Shown one piece after another: positions 37,358 to 50,632 of a stretch of DNA of 64,000 bases. Source of the stretch: Aphelocoma coerulescens. Taxonomy: Eukaryota > Chordata > Aves > Passeriformes > Corvidae. The stretch is from the NCBI RefSeq assembly GCF_041296385.1, contig NC_091014.1, positions 8,531,578 to 8,595,577 on the forward strand. Direction: 5' to 3'. The first letter of the stretch is position 1. The number at the start of each line of letters is the position of its first letter. The notes under the pieces were generated by a model, which was not told the DNA's origin, ran no database searches, and saw only the letters and a list, made by a program, of their open reading frames with translations. The translations under genes and the position numbers were made by a program.

Positions 37358-38321
37358 GGTGGATGCTGGACAACCCAGGGCTTCCAGAACTCACTTCTCG
37401 GATCAGGCTGACTGCAAATGCCAAGATGTTCAGGGAGTAAAACAAAGGATAAACCTTTCCCAGTCAGTTTCAAAATAATCAGTTGTGTGTTGAGTTTTCT
37501 TCCTATTACAAATGCATTTGAGATCAAATGTAATGGAGAGGTACTTCATAAGGTAGAGCTACCTTTCTCCAAAATGCACGGCAGCATCACATCCTAGCAA
37601 AATATAAGGTCCAAGTTAGCAGGTTATATTAATAGACTAAACTAAAATATTTCATTAGAAACAACTTGAATCTAGGAAGTTTCAAATGAAACAGGACAAC
37701 TCACCCAGCAGGCTGCCAATGAATCCAAGCTCAGCAGGTCAGTGCTGTCTCTCACAAGTACAGTCTGTCTTCAGAGTATGAAAAACAAAAATTTCAGCTC
37801 TACAGTTCCAGGGCTGCAGTGCCAGCAATGGTGTCAGCAGCCTCAGCCTGGAGTCTGGAAAGGTCCTCTCTGTTAAGAAGTTTGAAAAATATCAGGATCA
37901 CCTAGTCTGAGCGTCCAGCCATACAGGTGTAGTTTGGATGCCTGCAGGATTCCATGGAATTAGTCCAATCTCAGCTAATGAGTTATGCAGCTCTTACTTG
38001 GAGCTTCATCAGTCTTCCAGGGCTACTCCAGCTGTCACAACTGAGCTGGAAATTTCTGTGTTTGACTTCCCAGACTTAAATTACTTTCTTTACAATTTTT
38101 TACAAAACTCCTTATTGAAGTTACTTTCTTCCCTTTTTTCTTTTCTGTAGAAAAATTGAAATGACTGTTTTATTCTTTTATTTCTTTAAAGCCCTCAGAA
38201 ACAGAACAGTTTTCTATCTAGAGCTCCCTATAAGATCTAAACATACACAATTAAACTTTTATTCCTCTATCACCTCTGGGTTTCTTTTTGCTCTCCTTAA
38301 TTTTGTTTTCTTGTTGTCATT

Positions 38322-38433
38322 TTCCTTCCTTCCTTCCTTCCTTCCTTCCTTCCTTCCTTCCTTCCTTCCTTCCTTCCTTCCTTCCTTCCTTCCTTCCTTC
38401 CTTCCTTCCTTCCTTCCTTCCTTCCTTCCTTCC
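38322..38433. repeat. (TTCC)n tetranucleotide microsatellite
   Basis: About 28 perfect TTCC units, the complement of the GGAA array near 11 kb. It creates artefactual repetitive reading frames on both strands. Confidence 0.98.
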
Positions 38434-41400
38434 AAAGTGTTTCCATGGCACAAAGTAGTGCTATTAAATTTTCAAAACATTTTATTATGTATTTGAAACA
38501 CACCAAGGTGTTTGGACCATGTATCCTCTGCAGCAGCAACTGAAAGCCATATGAGATATTAGAAGATGTCTAAAATGGAATAAGATTTTTAAGTCTGGGC
38601 AACTGAATCCTGAACCAGATCGTCTTGCTGCAAATTCAGAGAATGCTGACACAAACACAAGCCATAATCTTCTCAGTTCAACCACCTGCATCCAATGGCT
38701 CAGTCGTCAGACCTGAGCCCTCTGAGTGTTTTATTGGTAAATACTGACATATTTTATTATCTCCGCTTCCAGTACTGGAATAATGCTGGTTTTGGCCTTT
38801 GTCACTTTTAGCTCACAGCAGTGATCAAAACAGCCCTCTGTAAATTCTTTGGAGCCTTTACTGCTACAGGCAATAAAAGATTTGCCACTAACTTCAGCAG
38901 AACCATTTATGAGTGCCACGTTTAATTAACATGTAATTCAGAGTGTCTAATAGGATTGATCTGTATCTGAATTAAAACTGCAAATAAAATGGTGCTACGG
39001 GATAGAAGCAGAGGAGACTTTAAATCTCATTTCAGGACTTGAGCACAAATGGCAAAAAATACCATGGGCTTCACAGACAGGGAAAAACTTGGCATGAGAT
39101 AAAAGGCTTAAGCCAGGATTCATCCAACTTCCTGTGTTGCTCAAAGGATGAAACCATCTGAGATTTATATATTCATTGCTTGACTTGCCCACACAAGGCT
39201 TTGAATGCCACTAGAATTTGATTTTTAGAGGACATCAGAAAGACTGACACAAAATGTTGTTGGATGAACAGTCTGCAGGAGGCTTTTGGCTGGTCCGCCA
39301 GGCTTCTGAGCAGTCAGACATTTTGGGATTGAGGGTGGTTCTCTTCCAGATTCACATAATCTCATTTGGAGCTTTCCCTCTGTTAGAATGCAATGTGAAT
39401 CAGGCTTTCAAGCCCTTTCCTCTGTTGCTAATTCTCCAATGAATATTGACTCAGGGTTTTGAAGAACTGCTGAAAAAATGACAAGTCAATGATCATCGCT
39501 CCCTTCCCTGCCTGTCTGCTCAAGTGGAGTAGAAGAAGGAAAAAAAAAAAAGAAAACAAACCGAAAAAACCCTAAACCAGAAACACTATATTGCTGCTTA
39601 AAATAGGAAGATCAGGACAACAGTAGGATAGGCTATTTGTGACACCTTAAGAAATCCTATTGTTCTTGCTGTCACTGTAACTCTGCCGTATAGACCAAAG
39701 AAGGTGGCTGCTGCACCCTGTAATACATCTCTCCCTCGTACTCTAATGTCAGGCTAGGATAGTACCACACTCCTATTTTTTAAAGAATTGAACATTGAGG
39801 TGATAACCCTCCCTTCTCCTCTTCCCAGTGCTTTGGAGAGAAGAAGCTGCATTCAGCCTGCCCATTGCCCCTTCAGAGGTGTACAGTGTCACAGCCAGCC
39901 AGGAACCTCGTGCTGCTCTTTCTGCTTTTTTGGGGTGGGGACTGAGAATAGCTGACACTAGCTGAGAGCACATTGCCTCTTGCAGAGGTTAAATCCTCAG
40001 TTTGCCAGTTCTGCCCTAGTGGGTGAGAGACAGAAGAAACTCCCTGTCATAGGACCATGATATGAACCAGCAGCCAGAGCTCCCAGATGGGACCCAAGCA
40101 AGCAAAGAGCTTCATTAGCTCAGCCTTAGTGTCTTGCCTGTATTTAGGTCCCAAATTGCTTCAAGGCTCAAATTTATTTTCCCACTTTCTTTCCCTCCTG
40201 CCAGTTTTGTCTCTGCTCAAGTACTTTCTGTTGATGTTGGTTTAGGAATCTCCAGCCTTTCTTTAGCAAGTGTTAACTGTTATCTGGAAAACTGCAGAAT
40301 TCACAGCCGTGGGAACTGAAATTTGCAATACACTCACAGGCCAGCAATAGCTCCTTTATATGCATCACAGGGCAATGTTGTGTGGAAGATCTAAATTTCC
40401 TGTATTGTCTCCTTGATTCCTTGATTACTCAGCAGGGAGTGTCTCTGCTGTCCATCAGTGGGAGGCAGAGAGGCATTAATATCTGATAGTTAGACTGGGC
40501 AAGAGCAAGAATTGTCATGTATTAAGAAGAAGTTACTGACTGCTGACAACCTTAGCAACCAGCTTGGATTCATACTGACATACTCTTCATCCTTTCCTCC
40601 CTCAACCCCTCCTCTCACTTTCTTCCCCTCTCACTTGATTTGTTTCACTTTTTTTTCACTCGATTTGTTTCACTTTTTTTTTTTTTTTTCTCTTTTAAAA
40701 CTAAAGATATAAAAACCTTTCTCAAATTCTCCCTCTTGCAGAAAATATCCTGAGAGCACAGATTTTAGTCAAGATGTCATCAGTGCCAGTACTGAGCAAG
40801 AGATTAGTTTTCCAAGTATTATATACAGTTTGTTTTTTGGGGTTAAGGAGGTTATAATAGGTTGTATATAATTATTCTTGCTTAGCAATTTTATCTAATA
40901 ATAGCTGCAAAAGAGTAGCAAAGATTAATTAAGGAGGCAAAGGAAAATCCAGCAGGGATAACGTCTGAAGCAACAGTATTTGTTTTGTGTGAGGCACAAA
41001 TTCTGGAAAAGAATGTTCTGCTCTTCATCATAAGATGGAAATAAGTATCAGGGAAGTGAAATGGAGAAGAACTGGTAAGGGTTTAAGGGCATGACTAATC
41101 AAGCAGAGAGAAGAAATTGAATAAGAATCACACTTTCTACAGAGTCACAAAATGCTGGAAATAGAACTGTCATTACAGTTGCTAATTAACAGGGCTCAGT
41201 ATCTCTCAGCTTTGGAGTTCAAAACAGTGGGAAGTCTATGCAACAAGCAGCATGAATTTCACACACCCTGACTTGTCCTGAAGGAATTCCTCATGGCTGC
41301 CAGTGGCATAACATTATCACAGACTACTGTTTTTATTATTTTTGAGAAAATGAGTTTCCATGTAAAAGCATGTTATTAACTTTTCAAATTATCAAGCATA

Positions 41401-44400
41401 TGTATATATGTAAATCCCTAATAAGTTTACATGTTTTTTGTGCCCATCTGAACATGGGATTAGTAAGATCAGAACTTGATTATTGCATTCATCTTCTGGT
41501 AAGGTGTCTCAAAAGATGAGGATCCTATAGACAACTATCCTCTTTATGTTAAAGAGTAGTTATAAAAGACTTTCAGCCAGGAAATCCAGGTTCTTGCACT
41601 TGTTTTGACAAGAAACTCTCAGTAGCATTCATGCTCCATTTTTCATAACCACTGAATAGGAGGAAGTTCAGAATCTTGTAGGGATGTTAATGTTATACCA
41701 TTGCTTTTAAGGGATAAATGAGATAATAAATTTGTCTTACTGCCAGTCTGCTACTGATCTCAAGATTTGAATAGCAAAGATTTAAAGGAGTGAAGTAATA
41801 CCAACTAATATAGAAAACAGATATTTTTGAACTGACTTTTATAGAGTTTTCTGAATAAGTGTATAAAAAGCAAATTAGGTTTATTTCTGTTGGACTGCAC
41901 AGAGATGAGCTATTTGATCTGTACTATTCATGGTATTTATCAATGTTTAGGAACTAAATGCAGTCTCATAGCTGATAAATTTGGTGTTGACTGCAAGGTC
42001 AGAAAAGCAGGATGAAATAAGATGATAGGTGATTGATATAGAGTTATTCAAATCACCTGTTAAAGAGAGTTTATGTGAATAAGATTAATTTGCCCTTCTG
42101 TGTTCCTTTGGGAATTAGACATCCAAATCTGACCCCCAAGTTCACTTTGTGATCAGCAGAGAGCAGTGCACACCTCCAAAGAGTGGTTTTTCTCATCCTG
42201 AGAGGATGATGATGATAACCTTTTTCCCCTTGGACAGAAAAGAAACATAGCTGTTAACTTGAAAGTAGAGCAATTACCAGCATCAAACTGATTAAAACTC
42301 TGAGAGTTGCTAAAGGAATGCACTACTAATACCAGTTGCTAATGGATGCACTACTGCTCAATCCATTTAGGAGAAGATTGAGGGATGATTTTGTCCTATG
42401 TCCCTTAAAGAGAAGTGATGGCTGATGGTTACGTACCTGTATTTTCAGATTGGAAGTAAGGCACTTATTTTTAACAGCAAATGTTATTTATTTCTCAAAT
42501 GCTTTCAGGAAAGTTGCTCTAGATCTTGTATAAGGTTTTTGCATAATTAAACAAGACTAGTCTTCATTAAAACTGTGATCATGCAAAAAAGAACAAATTC
42601 AGTGAAATTCATGACCTGCAATTCGTAAGTCCAGCCAGAAGCTCAAAGCACACATTTTTTTGCTCTACCAAGGACTAACTGTACACATTCCTCTCTTTAG
42701 GCACTAACAGTATAAGGACAGGCATAGAAGAATGGGAGAGGGAGCACTATCAACCCTTGTCACTGCAGCAAAACACATTTGAATTCTTTGTTAAGATTTT
42801 ACTTCACATCAGGAAACCAGCTGTAGTTTCTGATCACATAGGCTAAATTGAATTAAAAAAAATATTTTTTGCATGTACATATTTTCTCCTTTTGTTTCAG
42901 AAATACAAAGCTGCTTGCCTATGAACAATGATTTTCTGTTCTGACCATACCTCCAAAAATCAGGATTTTAGCCAAAATTAATATAGCATTCCTATATTTT
43001 GTCAGAATAATTAATGAGGATATGCAAAATCAAACCAATATTTATCCCTGGGGAAGTCCAGCCCTATCTGTCTGAAGTCCTTTTATTTTACCCCATTGAC
43101 CCCTCCCTTTTAGTCATTCTCCAAATCTCTTCTCACTCATAAATTTTCCTTATGAAGTAGTCACGTCCCATGGGGTACCAACACTGCTGCTGTGATCCAA
43201 AACAGTTTTTTGCACACATCAGATAGTTTTCCCATTCCCAGAGAATCCATCCCCAGAAGGGTCAAGGCAATGATAAGCCTCCCACCAGCCTTCAGTGAAT
43301 TCACTTTTGGTTTTGCTGCTCTGCTATGATAGGTATGAGCTCCAGATCTGAGCACTTCTCATTTTCAAGATGTCTTGGGGTGACTTGTAGTTTTAACACA
43401 AGCTTGATTTTCTCAGAGAGGATCTGCTGGAGCTAACTCCGGCTCCTTGCCCGGGAGCTAGAGTACTGTTCCAGCAGAGATGAATTTCCTTTGATAGGAA
43501 AATAATTTGCTTCAAAAACAGAAGCAAATTACTTCAGCATCTACTAATAACCTCTCTATTTAAGAACTCACAAATTAAAATATTTTATTTATTATGTTCA
43601 GCTATTTGTGATCCAAACCAAAAAAAAAAAAGACAAATAAAATGAATATTTTCTACTCCTCAGTTTAGATATGGAACAAATTAAATCTTAATTAATATTA
43701 AAGTTCTGCTGGTACTTTACATTGGGGATTGTAAAGGTTATTAAGAAGAAGAAATCACTGCAGACATATACAAATACATGGCTTCCATTTCAAAGTCCTG
43801 GCTGGGCTAGAGTATAAGGTCTTTAGAATGAATTGTGTCTGTAAATGAATCAGATGGCATTTTTAGAACTGCTTTGGGGCAGATTTTTCAGATGTTTTAA
43901 TATTTCCTCTGTTGGGTGCTGCCTGTTTAATACCACAGCTGGGCAGAGCTCCAGAAGACACTGCTTATAATCCTGGTTCTGCCAGTGCCTACCCTATTGC
44001 ACACACTATGCTACTTCTCTGAGCTAACTCTGAGCTTTTCGATCTTCAAAATGGAAACACAATGCTGATCATAATGTATTCAAAATGTGCTAAGAAGGTT
44101 TATGCTAGTCTAAGCTGGAAATGATCAATGAAGGTAGCATTGATCTCTGCTGGCATCTATGTTACATCTGTGCTACTTGTAGGATGGGTTTCATCTGAGC
44201 ATGCAAGTTATCTGAAGTACTTGAAATCCATTTAAAAACAGTGGTGAGAAATAACCAATCCTAAATCGTAGCTCATTTGATTTGGATTAGGTGTGTACCT
44301 TCAGATAGGCTTAGCAAAGAAAAAGAGATTCCTACAATATAGATGTCTAAAGCTAGAAGATGCCAACACTACCCGAAGTGGTTAGCAGTCAGAGCCTATA

Positions 44401-45004
44401 GCTTCCAGAGACTGAGATTCCTTTATCCATTTTATATTAAAGAGTGATAATTTTGCTTCAACCTGTATGCTCAGAAGTCAATAATAAAACACTGGGTCCT
44501 TGAAATACCCTCATGCCATGTTACTTAAACAATTCGAAGGTTGATTTTTTCCCTTTGCCTGAGAAGTAACTAAAGAACAAAGCTTTCATGAATTCTCATT
44601 TGCAAATTGTAATTGCTTCAGGAATAGAAACACTTAACACACATTGCTGGCATACACATATTTTTTTAAAAAAGAGGAAAAAAATCCCGACTAAAGAAAA
44701 AACCACTACCGACTCCTGGAATCCATTAACAAGACTCAGACCTTATAGTAAGAAATGTAAAGGTTGTGTAGCCTAATTTATTTAGGCCCTGATGCCCAAC
44801 TAAAATTGTGTAAAAAGGTGCCAGTAAAAATACAACTTTGAATCACAACATAGTTGAAATCCATGCATATGATACAATTTATAACAAGGTTTACTGACTG
44901 TAAATGCCATGAAGTTTTTATGCCTCCAAGAATTATGTGAAGCATAAGGATTTACTAACTGTGCTGAATTTTCAATATGTGTCAGAACTATGGCTGTACA
45001 AAAC
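38434..45004. other. Unique AT-rich DNA, nothing recognised beyond a short tandem duplication
   Basis: No CR1, LTR or exon-like sequence was found in about 6.5 kb apart from the 25-bp duplication listed separately. A-runs of about 11-13 occur near 39540 and 43619. Confidence 0.5.
40632..40689. repeat. Tandem 25-bp duplication plus T-run
   Basis: Two adjacent 25-bp copies (40632-40656 and 40657-40681) differ at one base, ACTTG versus ACTCG. Each ends in a T-run, and the second run extends to 40689. This is consistent with a recent slippage-type duplication. Confidence 0.9.
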
Positions 45005-45475
45005 ATAGAATCATTGAATAGTTTAATTTAGAAGGAACCTGAAAGTTCATCTTGTTTCAGCCCCCTGCCATGTGCCAACCTTCCACCAGACCAGCTTGAT
45101 TCAAGCCCCATCCAACCTGGCCTTGAACACTTCCAGGGATGGAGCATCTACAACTTCTCTGGGCAGCCTGTTCCAGTGCCTCATTGCCCTCAGATTAAAG
45201 AATTTCTTCCTAACATCCAATCTAAACCTACCCTTTCTCAGTTTAAAACCATTTCCCCTTGTTCTATCATCACATGCCCTTGTAAAAAAATCCCCCTCCA
45301 GCTCCCCTGTGGGCCACTTTCAAATACTGAGTTGCTGCAATAAGTCACCCTGGAGCCTTCTCTCATCTAGGCTGGAACAACCCCAGTCTCTGAGCCTTTC
45401 CTCACAGGAGAGGTGTTCCATTCACCTAAGCTATCTTTGTGGCCCCTCTCTGGAATTGCTCCAACAAAACATGGC
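45005..45475 (-). mobile_element. CR1 LINE 3' fragment, about 470 bp
   Basis: The tail 'CATAGAATCATTGAATAG' is followed by 'CATCCAACCTGGCCTTGAAC', 'CTGGGCAGCCTGTTCCAGTG', 'AATTTCTTCCTAACATCCAA' and 'AGGCTGGAACAACCCCAGTC', in antisense CR1 order and well preserved. A 199-codon frame on the + strand (45072-45671) is an antisense read-through of this copy into unique DNA, not a gene. The right boundary is approximate. Confidence 0.95.
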
Positions 45476-48111
45476 AGTGAGTCTTCACAGGGGCTCATCT
45501 AAGAGCTTCCTTCTTGATGTCAAACCAGAAGCCAGAGCCTTCCTTTTTCTCTTAAATTCCTCAGAAGCCCAAACCTCAAGACAAAACTCAAGGTCACAGA
45601 CAGGGTTCCCTCTCTTCTCTGTCAAAACCTACAGTTCACCCACAGAGTTCAGAACTTCAAGGCAGAAATAACATATTAGAAAATTATTTAGTCTCACATC
45701 TAAAGGGTAAGGAGATTACCCTCATCTCATTGGAGTGATTTGGAAGTTGCACGGTTAATTTGACCATACTATTTAAGACCTTTTGTAGTCAAAGGAAAGA
45801 GAGGAATTTCTGAAAAGTCAACTCCTCCCATGGTAATGAGATTCCTGCACCTATGTTTCTAAGATAAGCAGGACAAATCATGCTTTGGAGATGCCTGTCT
45901 TTCTTGATTGATTAAAAAGAAAGCCCAGATAATTATCTTAGGTTTATCATCTTTTAAATGTCTCTAGTTAGATGAAACAAAGGAGATCCTAAGGCTGTAA
46001 TCTAATGTAGTGTGTGCTCCAAAACCATAGTTGTAGCAGGTGCTTAACTTTTGCTTACAGGGGAAAAGAAACTTCAACTTTTATCTGAACTGCACACAAC
46101 AGTATGAGCAAAGAGCTAGGATTTTCTTTTGTGAGTACTGTTATCACACTTGGCAAAATGAAAGCTTTGTAATGAGGTTTTGTTTTTGCCTCATAAAAGT
46201 TTCATTGAATTTCTACTTAAATAATCCACAAGGAAGAGATTATTAAGACAAAGCATTTTCATTTATTAGCACTCTCAATATCATGAGAAGCAAAGATTTC
46301 AATTTTTTTCCTTTATTACATATTTTTAGCTATATGTACTAAACTATGCTATATTTTAAGTTAACTTTGAGTGAGACCTTTCTCTTTTATCAACAGGAAT
46401 TTTTAGGTGGATAAGGTAATAGCACCTTTAAATGCAGTTTCATGGGAAATGATGGCAGTTTAAAGTTTGATTTATATTGCCAAATATAAATGTAGAAATG
46501 TCAATATGAGGAATAAAAGATAATTTTTAGTTTTGATCAGTATGAAAATTAGTCTAATATATGTTTTTATGAAAGTTAGATAAGAAGACAGTTTCCTGAA
46601 AAGTTTGCAGATTAAAGATGAAAAGGGAAGACATTGCCATTCTATCTGAACAGCAAATTAGTGAGTAAATTGTAGATAAAGCAGCATAAAACATCTTATC
46701 CAGTTCAATTGCACAGGGTCAATATTTACAAATACATATAAACCCATGCTGACTTAACCTGAAGGATATGTTTTTTCAGACACAGAGGGAAAAGGAAATA
46801 TATTCAAACTGAAAAAGTGTTTGAAATCATGTATCCTCTTTAGCATGCTCAGGAACAAACCAACCTCTTGTAGGAAGGATAGCTTGGCTGTGAAATCAGA
46901 TGCCTTCTTCTTTGTGAGTACAAAGGTAAGATGGAGACTGGCTTAACTTCTTTGTGGATTTTGGTTTAATGCTAGCCACTAGAACACCTGAAAACATGTA
47001 TTCTTTTAATGGGATAGGACTAGTAGAAACAAAGATGAAGTAAAGTCTTTATGCAAGTCTTTATCTAGAAACTCAGATGATAATAACTTCTATTGAGTTG
47101 ATTTTGAACCATTTGAATTTCAAATGTCAAATTTTGACTGAAGAGTCATGTCTGTCTCAGACACATCGTTCTGTATCTCATTATTGCACAACTGTAACAA
47201 CTGCATGTGGAAAATATTTATCTGAATCAAATAAACTGCTGAAAATTTAAATCATAGAAAAATTATTTCTCTTTTCAAAGGTCACTCCTTTGCTTAATTT
47301 CTTGGGAATTTAACCTGGGAATTTTAAAAGAAATAAAACTGAAAATGTTTCTTCATTTACTTTTTGATTGTTTTCTTTTTCTCTCATTTCTGTATATTTT
47401 TATATATTCTTTATATACACATCTGAGAAAAAAGGATTGATACAATAGTCTAGATTGAATAAATTGAATTGAATAAATAATGTCTTCTTCTTATTTTATT
47501 TCATTTTGATCCTACCATATATGTGGATAAAAAAAGAAAAAACACCCCTACCCTGGTGTAGATTTTCTGCCATGTGACCATATCACAGACTGGGAAGCAT
47601 GTGGCAGTGCTTCTAATATCATAAACAGAACCATAACTGTTTAGTCAGAGACATTTTGAATTACTACATTTCCTCCTTCAGGTCTTTGGATTCAATTCAA
47701 AACTGAAGCCAATAGATGCTGCTTCATAAAATCTGTGGCTTTTATCCATCAATTTAATTCAGAATTTTGCTTTTAACCATTCACAGAATAACAATACTTT
47801 TTGATAAATGTAAAATAAAGGTTGCTTAAGAAAATGATATTTGATTAAACAGTATTTTCTTTGAATAACTTTAATTATCCAATTAATAGGTATTCTGAAT
47901 CAAAATGGATGCAATTGAAGAAGAGCTCAGAAAATGAATAATACCTTGAATGCATCCTCTAATCACTTTAATAACAAAAGCTCACAGCATTTTTCCAAGT
48001 TTGGTAAGAAAATTACTTGGTTATTGTTCCTACTTAGTAAGATTTTTGCAGTTTTGTGCATTTTGACATCACTGGGTCATAAATCTTGGAAAAGAAATAT
48101 TCTGAGGTGGA
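45476..48111. other. Very AT-rich unique DNA, nothing recognised
   Basis: Among the most AT-rich parts of the window, with short imperfect tandem text such as TTGAATTGAATAAATAA near 47464. No gene or repeat family was seen. Confidence 0.5.
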
Positions 48112-48832
48112 AATATAGAGACAATAAGGAGGACAGGGGAAGACCTGTGGATGTCATCTACCTGGATTTCTGGAAGGCTTTTTACTCAGGCTCCCTAAAA
48201 TATCCATCTCTAAATTGGAGAGATATGTATTTGATGGATAGCCTGTTCTGTGGATATGGAATTGGCTGGATGGCTGTGTCCAGTGAGCAGTGGTCAACAA
48301 CTTGATCAGGGGTCCATATTTGACCCAGCACAATTTCATATCACAGAATCACCAGCTGGGGTTGGACGGGACCGTAAATGTCAAGCATGGACCTACTGAA
48401 GTGAGTCCAGAGGAGGATGATGAAGATGATCATGGGCATGGAGCACCTCTCTTATGAGGAAAGGCTGAGAGAATTAAGGCTGTTCAACCTGGAGAAGAGA
48501 AGGCTCTGGGGAATTTTATTGCAGCTTTTCAATACTTAAAGGCAGTATATAAGAAAGATCAGGACAGGGCCTGTTGTGATAGAACAATGATTTTAAGCTA
48601 AAGGAGGTTAGAATAAATACAGGGAAAAATATTTTATCTAAGAAGGTGGTGAAACACTGGCAGGGTTTGCCCAGAGAGGTGGTGGATGCCCTATCCCTGG
48701 AAACATTGGGCAGGGCTCCAAGTGACCTGGTCTAGCTGATGATGTCCCTGCTCACTGCAGAGGAGTTGGGCTATATGACCTTTAAAGGTCCCTTCCAACC
48801 CAACCTGTCCTACCATTCCATGACAAAGGTAA
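48112..48832 (+). mobile_element. CR1 LINE with internal deletion and nested tail
   Basis: The left part carries CR1 reverse-transcriptase motif A ('PVDVIYLDFWKAFYSGS', in the frame starting at 47934) and 'TCAGGGGTCCATATTTGACC'. After about 48390 it resumes at the 3' region ('GAGCACCTCTCTTATGAGGA', 'CTGTTCAACCTGGAGAAGAG', 'CCCAGAGAGGTGGTGGATGC'). It ends near 'GGTCCCTTCCAACCCAACCT' and a degraded tail, CTACCATTCCATGA. The polymerase core between is deleted. The copy is non-functional. Confidence 0.92.
48341..48388 (-). mobile_element. Short opposite-strand CR1 tail inside the CR1
   Basis: 'ATCACAGAATCACC' followed by 'GGGGTTGGACGGGACCGTAA' is the antisense CR1 3' end. It sits at the deletion point of the surrounding + strand copy. 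It is either a nested mini-insertion or part of a rearrangement. Confidence 0.6.
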
Positions 48833-50554
48833 AAAGACATAATTAGTTTTAAGGATTCAGATATGGGTTCTGCATATCTATAGTATACAAGTAGTGAATT
48901 TAGATCCAAGATATGAATTCAGACCTTCAGATAGTGAGAAACTATTATGCTAAAGTGCAGACATCTCTGCAACCATCTTGTATATATTCCTCTTCATTTA
49001 ATAATCCTGAAGTAAGTTTCTTCCTATCATTGGGAACAACAACAACAACAAGACTTACAAGTTGTGTAAGTCCACATAAAAACTACTTTTGTACATGATT
49101 ATGTCTTGGACATGGTTTGGTGCACCCTTGACTCCCACTGATTTCAGTGGGAGCTGAAATTTCTCAGCACTCTGTATAGCAGGGCTCCTGTCTTCGAAGG
49201 CCAAGCAGAGGAGAAACTGCAATGTTCACAGCATGTGTTCTTCATGGACCACATGCCAGCAACATTAGGATTTTCACAATATTCCTTCAAGACATTTAGC
49301 TGCCACATCACGTAGCTGTGCTGAAGGTCAGCACAGGGGATATAGCTTCAATTTTCTCTCATCTGGACCTTCCAAACCAATGCTCTCTGTGGATTTTGTC
49401 TCTAATCTCCCCAGGCTGAGGACACTTGACCAGCTTTTAATCTCTCCCTGAGCTCTCCCTTGGGGTTCAGCCTAGGCATTCACTGAACAACCTGCCCCAG
49501 GCTGCTCACCTGACTACATGAGACAACAAGGGCTACCAATCTAGTTGGGGTCAGGGAAGGAAGGAGAACTTGAGCTAGACCTTCCTTCTGTGGAAATAAA
49601 AGTGGTTTTGTTACTTCCAGAGTAAAAGTCTACATGGTGTTTTATTCAACAAATATGTTTCAACCAGTAAGAATACACCTTAATGAGGTTTATGCACTTT
49701 AATTGAAGCTCTCATGAAATTACTTCTATGTTTCTTTTTCCTTTTTTTTTTCCCTCTTTGCTTTTTTTTTTCCCCCATTTTCTTTTCCTTATATCGTGTT
49801 ACAGCCTTTCTTAAAACTAATGACCCAGGCACTCTCCTCCTGAGCTACAATTAATGAAAGGGAACAGATAAGAAAATCTCTGCATCTCCCTTAGAGCCAG
49901 TGCATCCTGAAGATATCTCCCAGTGGTTGTCATTAGCCCTAATGGAAAACAGCTGAGCCCCAGCATGGCCACACTGGTCTTCACCAAGCAGGTGCTTGTG
50001 CCTGAAAGGGAATGTATTTGCAAATATTCTTTCTGTGTTACAAGTGTCAGATATTTTACCATGAAGACTAACTTTGGTGCCATAGGGATAAGCTAAACTC
50101 AAACTTCACTCCAGAAGGAAAACTTATCACTGGATGAGGAATTTCTTCTTCCCCTTAAAGAACACATGCATAATGTGTGCAAGCCTGATGGATGGATTTA
50201 TTTATGTCTGGCATCTCATATATAAAGTAGTTATCAAGGAAATATTAATACAGGGGAAAGATACAAAGATAGCTCTAGGATGAAGCATACTCCATCCTTA
50301 AAAAGGCATCTAGCATAGGTAGGATGATTCATTATCTATGGTGCCTTCCTCTCTCCATTGATGGTATGAAAACTAAGGACATGACTCATCTGATCCCAAA
50401 TGTCAGATTAGAGGAGAGAGGAACTGTTCCTCTAAAATACCTGTTTCCCCAGTGATGACTATAAAAGAAAAGGATAATTATGTTCTCAGGGATGGATATT
50501 CACTTTTAGTTAGATGAACCCCACCTTATTTATCTAAATATGTGATTCTTGGGT
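48833..50554. other. Unique DNA, nothing recognised
   Basis: It contains a short (AAC)5 run near 49037-49051 and two pyrimidine/T-rich patches near 49740-49790. No coding signal was found. Confidence 0.5.
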
Positions 50555-50632
50555 TTCTTGAGCAGGGCCAGGAGTTGAACTTGATGATCCTGGTGGCTCC
50601 TTTCGCACTCAGAACATTCTGTGATTCTGAGT
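50555..50632 (+). mobile_element. CR1 LINE 3' end, about 80 bp
   Basis: 'GGAGTTGAACTTGATGATCC' and 'TGGTGGCTCCTTTCGCACTC' are followed by 'AGAACATTCTGTGATTCTGA', the extreme 3' end with the ATTCTGTG octamer tail. Confidence 0.88.

Larger units (their letters stand above)
32089..38321. other. Unique AT-rich DNA, no clear gene
   Basis: It contains a small CpG cluster (32618-32644), a hairpin (36375-36393) and one coding-like fragment (37154-37357), all described separately. The rest has neither repeat families nor convincing exons. Confidence 0.5.

Noticed and set aside
37880..37925. CR1 3' fragment suggested by 'AGGATCACCTAGTCTGAG'
   Set aside because: Only one short block resembles CR1, and the order of neighbouring blocks is absent.
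45072..45671. 199-codon open frame as a gene
   Set aside because: Most of it is the antisense strand of a CR1 3' fragment, and the rest shows no domain.
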